From: Leeuwenhoekiella nanhaiensis
Lineage (GTDB): Bacteria > Bacteroidota > Bacteroidia > Flavobacteriales > Flavobacteriaceae
DNA: 64,000 nucleotides
NCBI RefSeq assembly: GCF_002744755.1
Contig: NZ_KZ319295.1
Coordinates: 49,455 to 113,454, forward strand
Reading direction: 5' to 3'
Shown here piece by piece: positions 33,833 to 43,109 of the stretch. Numbering within the stretch: the first letter of the stretch is position 1; every line of letters begins with the position of its first letter. A program made the translations under genes and the position numbers. The notes beneath the pieces were generated by a model, which made no database searches, had not been told where the DNA came from, and saw only the letters and a program-made list of their open reading frames with translations.

Positions 33833-35272
33833 ATGAAAACAGTTTTAAAATATGCCTTCCTTATTGCTTTCGCAGCAACCGCACTCACGGCCTGCGACAA
33901 TACTGAAGACCTGGTTCTAACCGAGCAGGAAGCTACATTTGATATCAATTCAACAAATTTTGCAAATCTGGTATTAAATCCATCTTTTCCTGATAATCCG
34001 GCGGTAACTATCAGCTGGAATGACGCTGAAAATGTGGGTGCTACCTATGAGGTGGTTATGGCTACTGATGCCGAATTTACTAACGAAGTAAGTCTGGGCT
34101 CAACAGACAAGACCAATTTCACAATAAGCGTTTCGGAGTTAAACCAAATGCTACTCGATGCAGGTTTAGAGCCTTACAAGGCAAGTCCGGTTTATGTACG
34201 TATCAATAATGGCGGTGAAACTACTTCAGCCCTTACCTATAACATAACTCCTTATGCTGTTGATGCTCCTGTAGTCACAAGTCCTGAAGCCGATGCCACT
34301 ATTGTTTTAGATGGTGAAAATCCGGATGCGCAGGCTCTAAGTGTTACCTGGACCGATTTTTCACGGGAAGGAACCGAAGTTTCTGTAATTTATGAATTGC
34401 AAATTGCTGCTGCAGGAAGCGATTTTGAACCGCTTACGGTAATTGGAGAAGTTACAAATGGTGGTGAGTACAATCTTTCGAACTCGCAATTAAACAGTAT
34501 TGCACTCAACCTGGGAGCAGAAGAAGCCGCAGATTTTGATTTAGAAACCCGAATTGTTGCGACCATTACCAGTGATACCGGTGAGAATATGCGTACATCA
34601 GAAGCTGTACCTTTTACGGTAACAACTTACAGTACGGCAGTAACTGATCTCTTTTTGGTAGGTGCTGCAACTGCACCGGGATGGGATAACAACAACAATA
34701 ACCCGGCGATTGTAAGACTTCCTGATAATAAAAACGCCTATCGTTTTACCGGCAAGTTTAACGGGGATGCCTTCAAATTACTTGAGGTACGTGGTCAATG
34801 GCAACCGCAATGGGGATTGAATAATGGCAATTTTGTAAGTAGTGAAACGCTGGGTTATGACCCCGATGTTTTGAGTGTTTCAACAACCGGTTACTATACC
34901 CTGGATGTTAATACCAAAACAGGAACCTACAGCATTACTCCATATGATGCCGCCGGTGCAACCACCTATGGCGCTATGGGTCTAATAGGTTCTGGTCGTA
35001 CAGGTGATGACACTGGCTGGGGAGGTGATGACACCGATTTTACACAGTCCACGTTTGATCCGCATCTGTGGTATTTGAATAATGTCACCTTATTCAACGG
35101 AGAAGTGAAAATTCGGGCTAACAACGCCTGGGATGTTAGTTGGGGAGCCAATACCGCAGTGAGCGGCTTTGCAACTTCAAATAACGGTCCTAATATTCCG
35201 GTTTCTGCCGGTACCTATGATATTTGGTTTAGTGACCTCACAGGCGGCTATATTTTTATACCCAAAAACTAA
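33833..35272 (+). CDS. SusE/SusF-like surface glycan-binding lipoprotein
   Basis: A 479-residue lipoprotein (Cys21 in ALTAC). It has two N-terminal Ig-like units (PDNPAVTISWNDAEN and, ~145-265, SVTWTDFSREGTEVS) and then two starch-binding-like modules (LFLVGAATAPGWDNNNNNP and FDPHLWYLNNVTL...GTYDIWFSDLTGGYIFIP). The sequence matches its shorter neighbour closely over the modules; the extra Ig unit likely extends the binding site from the membrane, as in SusF. Asp/Asn/Trp-rich module faces suit alpha-glucan binding. An intrinsic terminator follows 15 bases after the stop, before the secreted amylase gene. Confidence 0.88.
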   Translation: MKTVLKYAFLIAFAATALTACDNTEDLVLTEQEATFDINSTNFANLVLNPSFPDNPAVTISWNDAENVGATYEVVMATDAEFTNEVSLGSTDKTNFTISVSELNQMLLDAGLEPYKASPVYVRINNGGETTSALTYNITPYAVDAPVVTSPEADATIVLDGENPDAQALSVTWTDFSREGTEVSVIYELQIAAAGSDFEPLTVIGEVTNGGEYNLSNSQLNSIALNLGAEEAADFDLETRIVATITSDTGENMRTSEAVPFTVTTYSTAVTDLFLVGAATAPGWDNNNNNPAIVRLPDNKNAYRFTGKFNGDAFKLLEVRGQWQPQWGLNNGNFVSSETLGYDPDVLSVSTTGYYTLDVNTKTGTYSITPYDAAGATTYGAMGLIGSGRTGDDTGWGGDDTDFTQSTFDPHLWYLNNVTLFNGEVKIRANNAWDVSWGANTAVSGFATSNNGPNIPVSAGTYDIWFSDLTGGYIFIPKN

Positions 35273-35286
35273 CAACCACTTTATAT

Positions 35287-35311
35287 AAAAGGCCGTCTCG
35301 TACGGCCTTTT
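35287..35311 (+). terminator. Intrinsic terminator inside the sus-type operon
   Basis: AAAAGGCCGT (35287-35296) pairs perfectly with ACGGCCTTTT (35302-35311) around a CTCGT loop, and the T tract continues to 35313. It stands between the SusE/F-like gene and the secreted amylase gene, only 20 bases before the latter's ATG, so it may reduce rather than abolish readthrough. Confidence 0.85.
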
Positions 35312-35330
35312 TTCATCTAATAACCACACT

Positions 35331-38117
35331 ATGAAAACAAAACTACTCCTCTTCCTTTTAGGCTGTTTACCGCTGGGGTTACTCGCCCAGACGGTAACCA
35401 TAAGCCCTGATCCTTTTGCAGAAACTGAGCAAATTACCCTAACCGCTTCAAATATTCCGTGGACGGGAGGTGTGTATCTCTGGGCCTGGCATTTTGATTC
35501 TACCGGAAAGCAAATCAACAATCCCGATGCCACGGGTACTAACTTCAACAATTCACCTGAAACAGCCCGTTTCACTGATAATGGGGATGGAACTTATTCC
35601 TATACCCTAACACCTACTGAGTTTTATAATAACACAGGAATAACCCGAATTGCCTATTTGGTAAAAAATCAGAATGGCTCCCAACAGGGCACAGATATCA
35701 TTAAAAATGTAGGTGCATTTAGTGTCAACCTTACCGCTCCTGCAAACACCACAACCAGTATTGAAGGAGGCACTTCATTCAGCATTACGGCTACCGCAGG
35801 GGTGACTGCAGATTTCAGGCTTCTGGCAAACGATACACCCGTTAATACCCAAAACGCGACGACCTCGTACACCTTTACCACAACGCCCAACATCAACACC
35901 GATTACCGGCTTGAAGTAACCCAAACCGGGACTTCAAATCTTGTCGTACGCAGCTTCAGAACTCTGGTAAAGCCCACTCCTACCGCTGCCGCTGTACCAG
36001 CCGGATTGAAGGACGGTTTTAATTTTGATCCTTCAAAACCCGACGAAGCCACGCTGGTCTTTTACGCCCCGGGCAAGGAGTTTATACACGTCAAAGGTAA
36101 TTTTAACGGCAATGACTGGTCGCTAGACAATACTTACCTTTTGAACTATGATGCCGCAGCAGACCGGCATTGGATCAAACTGAATTTTGATTCGGCTACC
36201 CCGCAGGATTTACTGTATCAGTATGTGGTTGAATATGCCATTAGCGTAGCTGATCCCTACTCTACCCTTATTCTCGATGAATTTAACGATCAGTTTATCG
36301 AGGCATCGGTGTTCCCGGATATTCCGGCTTATCCTGTGGGTAAAACTTCGAATCCTGTTTCATACATAGAACGTGATGAAGCTGTTTACGACTGGAAAAT
36401 CACTGATTTTACACCGGCAAAACGCGAAGACCTGGTAATCTATGAGGTTCTTTTACGGGATTTTGATGATGCTCACAGCTTTCAAAGCCTTATAGATCGT
36501 CTTGATTATCTCGAAAATCTGGGAATCAACGCTATTGAACTGATGCCTGTTCAGGAATTCGACGGCAATAACAGTTGGGGTTACAACCCTGCTTTTCATA
36601 TGGCATTAGATAAGTATTACGGGACACGAAATGCGCTAAAAACTCTTGTAGATGCCGCCCACGAAAAGGGAATGGCTGTAATCATTGACGTGGTTTACAA
36701 TCACGCCACCGGTCAAAATCCCTATTTCAGAATGTATAACACCAGTAATGGAGGTACGGGTGGCCAGCCCAGTGCCGATAGTCCGTTTTTTAATCAAACG
36801 GCAACACATTCCTATAGTGTTTTTAATGATTTTAACCACAGCAAAGAAGCTACCCGCAGTTATGTAAAGCGTACGGCTCAGTATTGGATTGAGGAATTTA
36901 AAATAGACGGTTATCGCTGGGATTTGACTAAAGGATTTACCCAAAACTGTTCGGCTTCAGATGAAAGCTGTACCAATGCATTTCAGCAGGATCGCGTAGA
37001 CGTATTAAAAACCTATGCCGATATGCAATGGGAAAAAGATGAAGATTTTATCATCATTTTTGAGCATTTAGGTGGTACAACCGAAGAAAAACAATGGGCA
37101 GATTACCGCTTGTCTGAAGGAAAAGGGATTATGCTTTGGAATAAGCAAACCGATCCTTACAATCAATCTACGATGGGCTATGCCGAAAACTCCAATATCA
37201 ATGGTGCTTCCTATAAACAGAAAGGCTTTAGCAATCCCGCTGCGGTTACTTATATGGAAAGTCACGATGAAGAGCGATTGATGTATAAAAATTTAGCCTT
37301 TGGTAACAGCTCTGGAAGCTATGACATAACAAATATAAACACTTCCCTTAAACGGATGGAAGCCGCAGGAGCAGTATTCTTTACTATTCCGGGACCCAAA
37401 ATGATCTGGCAATTTGGAGAACTGGGTTATGACATCAGTATTTTTACCTGTGAAGACGGGAGTGTACCAGATAATGACAGTTGTAAGCTAAGTCCTAAAC
37501 CCGATGGCTGGGATTATCTGGACAATGCTCAGCGTGTTGCATTGCGTGACAACTGGCAGCGTATGATCTTACTCAAAAAACAACTGGCTGTATTTGAAAC
37601 TTCAAACTTTACCCTTCAGGGAAGTGCCTCTAATCTTACCAAAAAAGTATTGCTAAGTACGACTCAGGCCGGCACAGACGAACCCAATTATGTGGTGGTT
37701 TTGGCTAATCTGAATGTCACCAACCAAACTATTACACCTGATTTTCAGGAAACCGGTACATGGTACGACTTAATGACTAATGCAGAATATGAGGTTACTA
37801 ACACCACAGCTGCAATCACCCTGCAACCCGGAGAATATCGTATTTACGGTAATAAAACGGCGAACCTGAGTACTTCTGTTGCTCAAAAAGAACAAAATTT
37901 AAGGGTTTATCCCAACCCTGCGAATTCCAGTTTCCAAATTTCTCAGGAGGTAGAACGCGTACGTATCTACACGATTCACGGCTCGCTGCTTAAAGACGAA
38001 TCATTTGATTCAGGAGTATCACAGGTTATTGATGTTTCTGATTTGCAAAGTGGATTATATCTCGTTAAGGCAGAGCGTGATGGCATTGAAATGACCTCCA
38101 AATTGATAGTGAACTAA
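35331..38117 (+). CDS. Secreted GH13 alpha-amylase/pullulanase-type enzyme with T9SS sorting tail
   Basis: A 928-residue exported enzyme: signal peptide ending GLLAQ (~20), two beta-sandwich domains (~22-215), a CBM48-like module (VFYAPGKEFIHVKGNFNGNDW, ~240-330), a GH13 barrel and a C-terminal type IX secretion domain (LRVYPNPANSSFQI to GLYLVKAERDG...SKLIVN, last ~75 residues). Catalytic residues by motif: D531 (GYRWD), E578 (IIFEH) and D646 (ESHDEER), with DVVYNHATG as region I. It should be exported by T9SS to the surface or medium and cut starch-like polymers into chains for the Sus-type proteins. Linkage preference (alpha-1,4 or alpha-1,6) is not certain. Confidence 0.93.
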   Translation: MKTKLLLFLLGCLPLGLLAQTVTISPDPFAETEQITLTASNIPWTGGVYLWAWHFDSTGKQINNPDATGTNFNNSPETARFTDNGDGTYSYTLTPTEFYNNTGITRIAYLVKNQNGSQQGTDIIKNVGAFSVNLTAPANTTTSIEGGTSFSITATAGVTADFRLLANDTPVNTQNATTSYTFTTTPNINTDYRLEVTQTGTSNLVVRSFRTLVKPTPTAAAVPAGLKDGFNFDPSKPDEATLVFYAPGKEFIHVKGNFNGNDWSLDNTYLLNYDAAADRHWIKLNFDSATPQDLLYQYVVEYAISVADPYSTLILDEFNDQFIEASVFPDIPAYPVGKTSNPVSYIERDEAVYDWKITDFTPAKREDLVIYEVLLRDFDDAHSFQSLIDRLDYLENLGINAIELMPVQEFDGNNSWGYNPAFHMALDKYYGTRNALKTLVDAAHEKGMAVIIDVVYNHATGQNPYFRMYNTSNGGTGGQPSADSPFFNQTATHSYSVFNDFNHSKEATRSYVKRTAQYWIEEFKIDGYRWDLTKGFTQNCSASDESCTNAFQQDRVDVLKTYADMQWEKDEDFIIIFEHLGGTTEEKQWADYRLSEGKGIMLWNKQTDPYNQSTMGYAENSNINGASYKQKGFSNPAAVTYMESHDEERLMYKNLAFGNSSGSYDITNINTSLKRMEAAGAVFFTIPGPKMIWQFGELGYDISIFTCEDGSVPDNDSCKLSPKPDGWDYLDNAQRVALRDNWQRMILLKKQLAVFETSNFTLQGSASNLTKKVLLSTTQAGTDEPNYVVVLANLNVTNQTITPDFQETGTWYDLMTNAEYEVTNTTAAITLQPGEYRIYGNKTANLSTSVAQKEQNLRVYPNPANSSFQISQEVERVRIYTIHGSLLKDESFDSGVSQVIDVSDLQSGLYLVKAERDGIEMTSKLIVN

Positions 38118-38151
38118 AAATTAATCGATTTAGCTGTTAAACTGAGCCTAA

Positions 38152-38174
38152 AAAAGGGGGGATTTCCCCCTTTT
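38152..38174 (+). terminator. Intrinsic terminator after the secreted amylase
   Basis: AAAAGGGGG (38152-38160), loop GATTT, CCCCCTTTT (38166-38174): a 9-bp stem with T tract 35 bases after the amylase stop codon. Confidence 0.88.
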
Positions 38175-38274
38175 CTTATGCAGACCTATTAGCTACTTTT
38201 ACTTTGTATTAATCAAACAATTAATACCATTTTTAATCTGACTAATAGGGGAGTTAGATTTTAAATGATTAATG

Positions 38275-38324
38275 ATTTAGGGGTGAAAGGCACTTTGCGA
38301 AAGCAAGGTGTTTTTCTTTTTTAG
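38275..38324 (+). terminator. Copy 1 of a 50-bp direct repeat containing a GAAA-tetraloop terminator
   Basis: The core CACTTTGC-GAAA-GCAAGGTG (38291-38310) is an 8-bp stem (one G-T pair) closed by a GNRA tetraloop and followed by TTTTTCTTTTTT. It recurs identically 205 bases downstream. No open reading frame lies between the amylase terminator and this element, so it either ends a small untranslated RNA or is a back-up terminator. The 437-base gap 38118-38555 otherwise holds only AT-rich sequence, including the word AAAATTAATCGATTTAG twice (near 38118 and 38404). Confidence 0.75.
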
Positions 38325-38479
38325 ACATATTGTAAATTTTTAACCCAACTTTCTTAAAAAATTTTTACTTCCCTAATTCTAGAGTATCTACATTAAAATA
38401 CCTTAAAATTAATCGATTTAGTAGGATTTAGACTAAAATGATAAAAACTTTATTTGATATATTTACACTGTCATTGACA

Positions 38480-38529
38480 ATTTAGGGGTGAAAGGCACTT
38501 TGCGAAAGCAAGGTGTTTTTCTTTTTTAG
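38480..38529 (+). terminator. Copy 2 of the 50-bp terminator repeat
   Basis: Identical over 50 bases to 38275-38324, including the stem, the GAAA loop and the T-rich tail. It lies 26 bases before the end of the leftward ClC gene. On the minus strand the hairpin lacks a good T tract, so it is oriented for rightward transcripts. Confidence 0.75.
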
Positions 38530-38555
38530 GCCTATTCCAAAAGATTTCTTCAGGT

Positions 38556-39902
38556 TTATGCTTCTGTTTGTTTTTTTAGAATTCTTCGTAAGAAGGTGGC
38601 ATAGATGGGCTCATTTCCTAGCAAAACAGTAATTACTGAAGCAGTAACGCTCGTTATTAAAAGTGGTAGCATCATCCCATAATTTCCGGTCATTTCTAAA
38701 GACAGGACCAGACCGGTTAATGGGGCACGTATGGTTGCTGCGAAAACAGCTACCATACCCGCAATCCCAAAATTTAAGGGATTAATATCCAGCTCCGCAA
38801 AAAGAGCATCAAAACCGATACCGCAAATTATTCCTAACAAAACACCCAGTGTGAGCAAGGGAAGAAAAATACCTCCTGCAGTCCCCGTGCTGTAACTTAA
38901 AACCGACAGTAAAAACCGCAAGCCAAAGAGGAAGATCAAAACAACCAACGCAGGACGATCCGCAAAAATGGAATTGATGAGATCGTAGCCACCTCCTAAT
39001 ACCTGCGGATAGAAAATACCCAAACCTGAAACTAGTATTCCTGAAAGAAAAGCGATAGGTAAAATATGTGCTTTTAAATAAGCTTGTACAAAGTCAATTC
39101 CTGAGAGAAGTAATTTATTAAAAATCAAACCAAAAGCTCCAAAGGCAACACCTAAGGCACTAAACAACCAGTACTCCTTTAAAGCCGGTGCTGCAAAGGT
39201 CTGAAGCATAAATTCCGGCGTATTTCCCAAAATTAACCGACTAACAAAGTCACCCGTCCCTGCCCCAATCATTATAGTTGCAAGCGAAAAAAACGTGAAT
39301 TTAAAATGTTCGTGCATTTCTTCGATAACAAATACAATACCTGATAGGGGTGCATTGAAGGCCACGGCAAGTCCGGCCGAAGCTCCGGCTGAAATAAGAG
39401 AATTATCTTCAATATCCGGTTGTTTTGTAAGGTCTTTGAGCATTCTCCCTACATTAGCACCTATTTGTATAGTAGGTCCTTCCCTTCCCAACACCAAACC
39501 GCTACCTAAACTGAGTAAAGAAGCTATAAATTTTACAGGAATTACGCATTTCCAGCGCATCGGACGCACACCGTCAAGTGCTCCTTCTATTTCCTGTACG
39601 CCACTGCCCGATGCTTCCGGAGCGTATTTTCTGATTAAATAAAGCGATAGAGCAATTGCGCATACTGAGCCCAATACAATAAAAACACTATGTAGCATGC
39701 TTCCGGAATGAGCAGCTTGTTGTAATACCTTTCGATATTTATCAAGGATTTCCAAAATAAGTCTAAAGACTGATCCCAGAACTCCAACAATACAACCTAT
39801 CATAAACGCCAGGACTAAAAGCCTGTAATTATCAGCATCAGCATTGTGAAAGGGCTTTCTATATGCCGCACGCTTTACCGGATTTCTGAGATTGAGCTTC
39901 AA
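38556..39902 (-). CDS. ClC family chloride channel/antiporter
   Basis: A 448-residue inner-membrane protein with the ClC selectivity motifs: GSGVQEIEGAL (GSGIP-like, 99-109), GREGPTIQ with gating E141, AGLAVAFNAPLSG and late ATIRAPLTG, plus Tyr in EPIYATFLRRIL. No C-terminal CBS domains are present, as in bacterial exchangers such as E. coli ClcA. The presence of the gating Glu is compatible with Cl-/H+ exchange. It may assist acid tolerance or anion balance. It is monocistronic, with no obvious partner gene. Confidence 0.92.
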   Translation of the reverse strand: MKLNLRNPVKRAAYRKPFHNADADNYRLLVLAFMIGCIVGVLGSVFRLILEILDKYRKVLQQAAHSGSMLHSVFIVLGSVCAIALSLYLIRKYAPEASGSGVQEIEGALDGVRPMRWKCVIPVKFIASLLSLGSGLVLGREGPTIQIGANVGRMLKDLTKQPDIEDNSLISAGASAGLAVAFNAPLSGIVFVIEEMHEHFKFTFFSLATIMIGAGTGDFVSRLILGNTPEFMLQTFAAPALKEYWLFSALGVAFGAFGLIFNKLLLSGIDFVQAYLKAHILPIAFLSGILVSGLGIFYPQVLGGGYDLINSIFADRPALVVLIFLFGLRFLLSVLSYSTGTAGGIFLPLLTLGVLLGIICGIGFDALFAELDINPLNFGIAGMVAVFAATIRAPLTGLVLSLEMTGNYGMMLPLLITSVTASVITVLLGNEPIYATFLRRILKKQTEA

Positions 39903-40086
39903 GAATTATTTTTATAAGGACAGCTATCTGCTGTACTGTGTACCTAAAAATATTGATTTCGTAATGCCAAAGTTAACAGTGTAAATTAATCTTTTGGACT
40001 AATTGGTTTACCAAAATCAGCAAATTATTCCGACAATAAACCCTGAGCAATTATTTGGCCGGGGTTCTATAAAAAGGATTCTATTT

Positions 40087-40305
40087 TTATTCTATCTTAT
40101 CCTTTCCCGGTTTTGGAAACTCCAAATTAAACCGATCACGTCTTACCAGAATGCGCTTTCTAAAAATCAGAAAAATGAGATATCCAAACCAGCTAAAAAT
40201 GGCTACGAGCGCAATCCAAAAGACCAAATCCCGTTGAGATTTAAATTTTTTATACCGCAACTCTATGAGCACCAGTAACACAAATAAAATTCTAATATAG
40301 ATCAA
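40087..40305 (-). CDS. Small membrane protein, PLDc_N-like
   Basis: A 72-residue protein with two hydrophobic segments (~5-14 and 28-47: LVFWIALVAIFSWFGYLIFL) and a basic C-terminal tail RKRILVRRDRF. The W-x-P/F-G-Y-L-x-F pattern resembles the small PLDc_N (phospholipase D-nuclease N-terminal) module found as stand-alone membrane proteins. An overlapping plus-strand frame of 91 residues lacks protein-like character. Function unknown. Evidence is modest because of its size. Confidence 0.5.
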   Translation of the reverse strand: MIYIRILFVLLVLIELRYKKFKSQRDLVFWIALVAIFSWFGYLIFLIFRKRILVRRDRFNLEFPKPGKDKIE

Positions 40306-40383
40306 ACCAGATTCAGGTCTTTGGGATTTTGATCCTCAAAACTACAGATTTTAGCCGGTTCTTTGGCGCAATGCGATTGTAAA

Positions 40384-41127
40384 TCAATTTCCCTTTCTAG
40401 AGGAAGATTCTTCTTCAGGTTCAAACGTATTGAGCTTATTGATTTCCAAATTGTTTCTTTTCAAGGCTTCATCCCCCATATTAAAGGCTATATACTGTGG
40501 AGTGACTATCGTTTCTTCACCATACATCTGGGTCTTGATGGTAGCAATAGATTGCAGCGCCACCGAAATGGAGGCCGGCGATAAATCGGTCGTGGTAGGG
40601 ATCAAATCATTGATCTTGGAAGAAGCAAGGCCAATCACGCGCACTTCAAGCGAACCGCTTATGTTTTTTGAATTGGCCACCAAACTAAACGGGTTGGTAA
40701 GATTGATCCCTGCTTTTCGGGTTTTGACCTTGGCAACCATACGCACTCCTACTCCAATCAATACCGATTTGGGCTTCCCGTCCTCTTCGGAAACCAAAGT
40801 CTGGGTTTGCGAAAAATCATAAATCACCTGGTAAATTTCGTTTTTTGCAGAAATTCCTATTCCGCCAATCGTGAGGCCGCCGTCTTTTTCAACCTGATAC
40901 ACGGTCACGTTTGAAACCAGATTGGGAAAGGAGGATAACAACTCACTGTTATTGGGTATGGTAGACATAGGCCTTACTTCCTGAGTCAGGGTCTCTAAAT
41001 TCATAAAATAAATATCCCCGTCGTAATGCTGCGGTACGGCCAAAGCGATATAGTCTGTAGTAAAAAAGGTTTGTCCATAAATCTGACTCCAAAATGCCAG
41101 AAAAATTAAAGAATAAAAGCATTTCAT
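40384..41127 (-). CDS. Secreted protein of unknown function
   Basis: A 247-residue protein with a signal peptide ending SQIYGQ (~19) and no lipobox. Residues 25-235 have an alternating beta/loop pattern (FFTTDYIALAVPQHYDGDIYF, GVRMVAKVKTRKAGINL, SGSLEVRVIGLASS) and a charged C-terminal tail EPEEESSSRKGN. I recognise no family. It appears to stand alone, transcribed leftward with a 77-base gap to the small membrane-protein gene and 154 bases from the DUF885 gene. Confidence 0.7.
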   Translation of the reverse strand: MKCFYSLIFLAFWSQIYGQTFFTTDYIALAVPQHYDGDIYFMNLETLTQEVRPMSTIPNNSELLSSFPNLVSNVTVYQVEKDGGLTIGGIGISAKNEIYQVIYDFSQTQTLVSEEDGKPKSVLIGVGVRMVAKVKTRKAGINLTNPFSLVANSKNISGSLEVRVIGLASSKINDLIPTTTDLSPASISVALQSIATIKTQMYGEETIVTPQYIAFNMGDEALKRNNLEINKLNTFEPEEESSSRKGN

Positions 41128-41233
41128 AAATCAGTTGGTTTTAAGGTTTAGGACTGCAAATCAATTCTTTACAAGTAACTGCCTTTTAACGAGTTACGCA
41201 AGGGGGTTTGAACTCTTTTTAAAGCATAAAAAA

Positions 41234-41254
41234 AGCAGGTCAAAATGACCTGCT
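41234..41254 (-). terminator. Intrinsic terminator of the tilS-dsbD-hydrolase-DUF885 operon
   Basis: AGCAGGTCA (41234-41242) and TGACCTGCT (41246-41254) form a perfect 9-bp stem with a 3-base loop; read on the minus strand it is followed by seven T residues. A perfect palindrome ACGTTTTAAAACGT lies at 41260-41273 between it and the DUF885 stop. Confidence 0.88.
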
Positions 41255-41281
41255 CCTAAACGTTTTAAAACGTATGGTTTT

Positions 41282-43108
41282 TTATTCCTTTTTTTTCGTT
41301 CCGATATACTCGATCACCAGGTCTTCTAAAACCGAAAGCGGTACTGCCCCATTGGCCAACACTACTTCGTGGAATTTCCGAATATCAAACTCTTCTCCCA
41401 ATTCAGCTTCAGCCTTGGTACGCAGTTCGAGTATTTTATTCATCCCTACTTTGTACGCCGTGGCCTGACCGGGCATTACGATATGCCGCTCTACCATTTT
41501 AATGCAATCGCTTTCTGCATTTGGCGTGTTTTCTTTGTAATAGGCAATGCCTTCTTCACGGGTCCATTTTTTATCGTGAATACCGGTATCCACTACCAAA
41601 CGACAGGCTCTCCACAATTCCATTGCAAGGCGTCCAAAATCAGAATACGGATCGTTATACATCCCCATTTCTTTGGGTACATATTCACAATATAAGCCCC
41701 ATCCCTCTATATATGCGGTATAACCACCAAATTTCCGAAACTTGGGCAGACTGTCCAACTCCTGCGCGATGGCGAGTTGCATATGATGCCCGGGAATTCC
41801 CTCGTGATAGGCCAATGCCTGCATTTGATATTTCGGCATTGCCTTGATATCATAAAGATTGGCATAGTAAATCCCGGGACGTGAACCATCTGGTGCAGGC
41901 GAATTGTAAAAAGCCTTACCGGCGCTTTTTTCTCTGAAGGGTTCAACCCGCTTTACGACAATCTCTGCCTCAGGTTTTGTGATGAAAAGTTCGTCAAGCC
42001 TCCCCCGCATCTGGTCTATGATGGCTTTGGCCTTCTGCATATAGGCTTCACGCCCGGCATCTGAATCTTCGTAGTAAAACCGCTCGTCATTGCGCATAAA
42101 CTCAAAAAACTCCTGCAGCGTACCCTCAAAACCGGTTTGTTCCATAATCGCCTTCATCTCCCCATGAATGCGCGCAACCTCGTTCAGTCCCAGTTCGTGA
42201 ATTTCTTCAGCAGTCATACTGGTCGTGGTAGCCCGGTTTAAAGCAATCTGGTAAAACTTGTCGCCACGCGGAAATTTCCATGCTCCGTCATCTGTAGTCG
42301 CTCGTTGCTTTTGGTTGTCAACAAAAGCAATCAGTTCGGTATATGCGGGCTGCAGACTGTCTACCAATGCTGCGGTTGCCTCCTGCATCAAACGTTCCTT
42401 TTCCTCTTTCGCTATATCGAGTTTATCAATTTTTGATTCAAAATCTGCCAAAAGCGGCATCTGATCTGAAGATTTTTCAAATGGTCTTCCCTTCAACAGG
42501 TTATTGCTGGCTTCAAGCACGTGATCCAGCACAAATTTGGGCGGTACAATAAGATTGCTCTCCCGTATGCCCAATTGATTGCGCAATTCGGTAAACAGGG
42601 GTTTTACATTTTTAATCCGGCTGATGTAGGCTTCCGCATCTGCGATGCTGTCTATGCGGTGTTTGTTGATCAGAAAAGCAGGAACCTCAGCGTGAAGACC
42701 GTACATCTGGTTTACCGGGTAATTGTAAAAACGATACTCATACTCATCAACAATCTGCTGCATATTGCGCTTATAGAGTTCATAACTCAAAGCCGTTGCC
42801 GAGTCTAAAGCTTCGGGATCTACCTCATTTTCCAGGTATTTCAGACGCTCTTTAGCGCGCTCGAGTTCTTCACTGGTTTGTTTTGACGAAATATCATCCC
42901 ACTGGCCGTAGTTGGTTTTCATTCCCAGGTCTGTCTGCCATTGTGGGGATTGTGCAACATCGGCATCAAACTGCGCATCAAACCAGGCATTAAGCTCCCG
43001 GCTATTCTGCGCAATGGTTTCCGGTGTAAGATTATCGGTCTGCTCGTTTTTACAGGACGAAAAAATCAGGGTAAAACTGAACAGTAAATAAAAAAGACAG
43101 TGTTTCAT
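41282..43108 (-). CDS. DUF885 family lipoprotein, putative metallopeptidase
   Basis: A 608-residue lipoprotein (Cys19 in FSSC) with a full DUF885 domain. The diagnostic AYHEGIPGHHMQLAIAQEL gives H435-E436-x4-H441-H442, a zinc-type arrangement, followed by YIEGWGLYCEYVPKEMGMY and the late MPGQATAYKVG segment, the usual conserved blocks. The family is widely present in Bacteroidota and is presumed to hydrolyse peptides, but experimental function is scarce. It is one base downstream of the CocE/NonD hydrolase gene, so the two exported hydrolases may act on related periplasmic peptides. The leftward operon ends at the terminator near 41234. Confidence 0.88.
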   Translation of the reverse strand: MKHCLFYLLFSFTLIFSSCKNEQTDNLTPETIAQNSRELNAWFDAQFDADVAQSPQWQTDLGMKTNYGQWDDISSKQTSEELERAKERLKYLENEVDPEALDSATALSYELYKRNMQQIVDEYEYRFYNYPVNQMYGLHAEVPAFLINKHRIDSIADAEAYISRIKNVKPLFTELRNQLGIRESNLIVPPKFVLDHVLEASNNLLKGRPFEKSSDQMPLLADFESKIDKLDIAKEEKERLMQEATAALVDSLQPAYTELIAFVDNQKQRATTDDGAWKFPRGDKFYQIALNRATTTSMTAEEIHELGLNEVARIHGEMKAIMEQTGFEGTLQEFFEFMRNDERFYYEDSDAGREAYMQKAKAIIDQMRGRLDELFITKPEAEIVVKRVEPFREKSAGKAFYNSPAPDGSRPGIYYANLYDIKAMPKYQMQALAYHEGIPGHHMQLAIAQELDSLPKFRKFGGYTAYIEGWGLYCEYVPKEMGMYNDPYSDFGRLAMELWRACRLVVDTGIHDKKWTREEGIAYYKENTPNAESDCIKMVERHIVMPGQATAYKVGMNKILELRTKAEAELGEEFDIRKFHEVVLANGAVPLSVLEDLVIEYIGTKKKE

Positions 43109-43109
43109 G

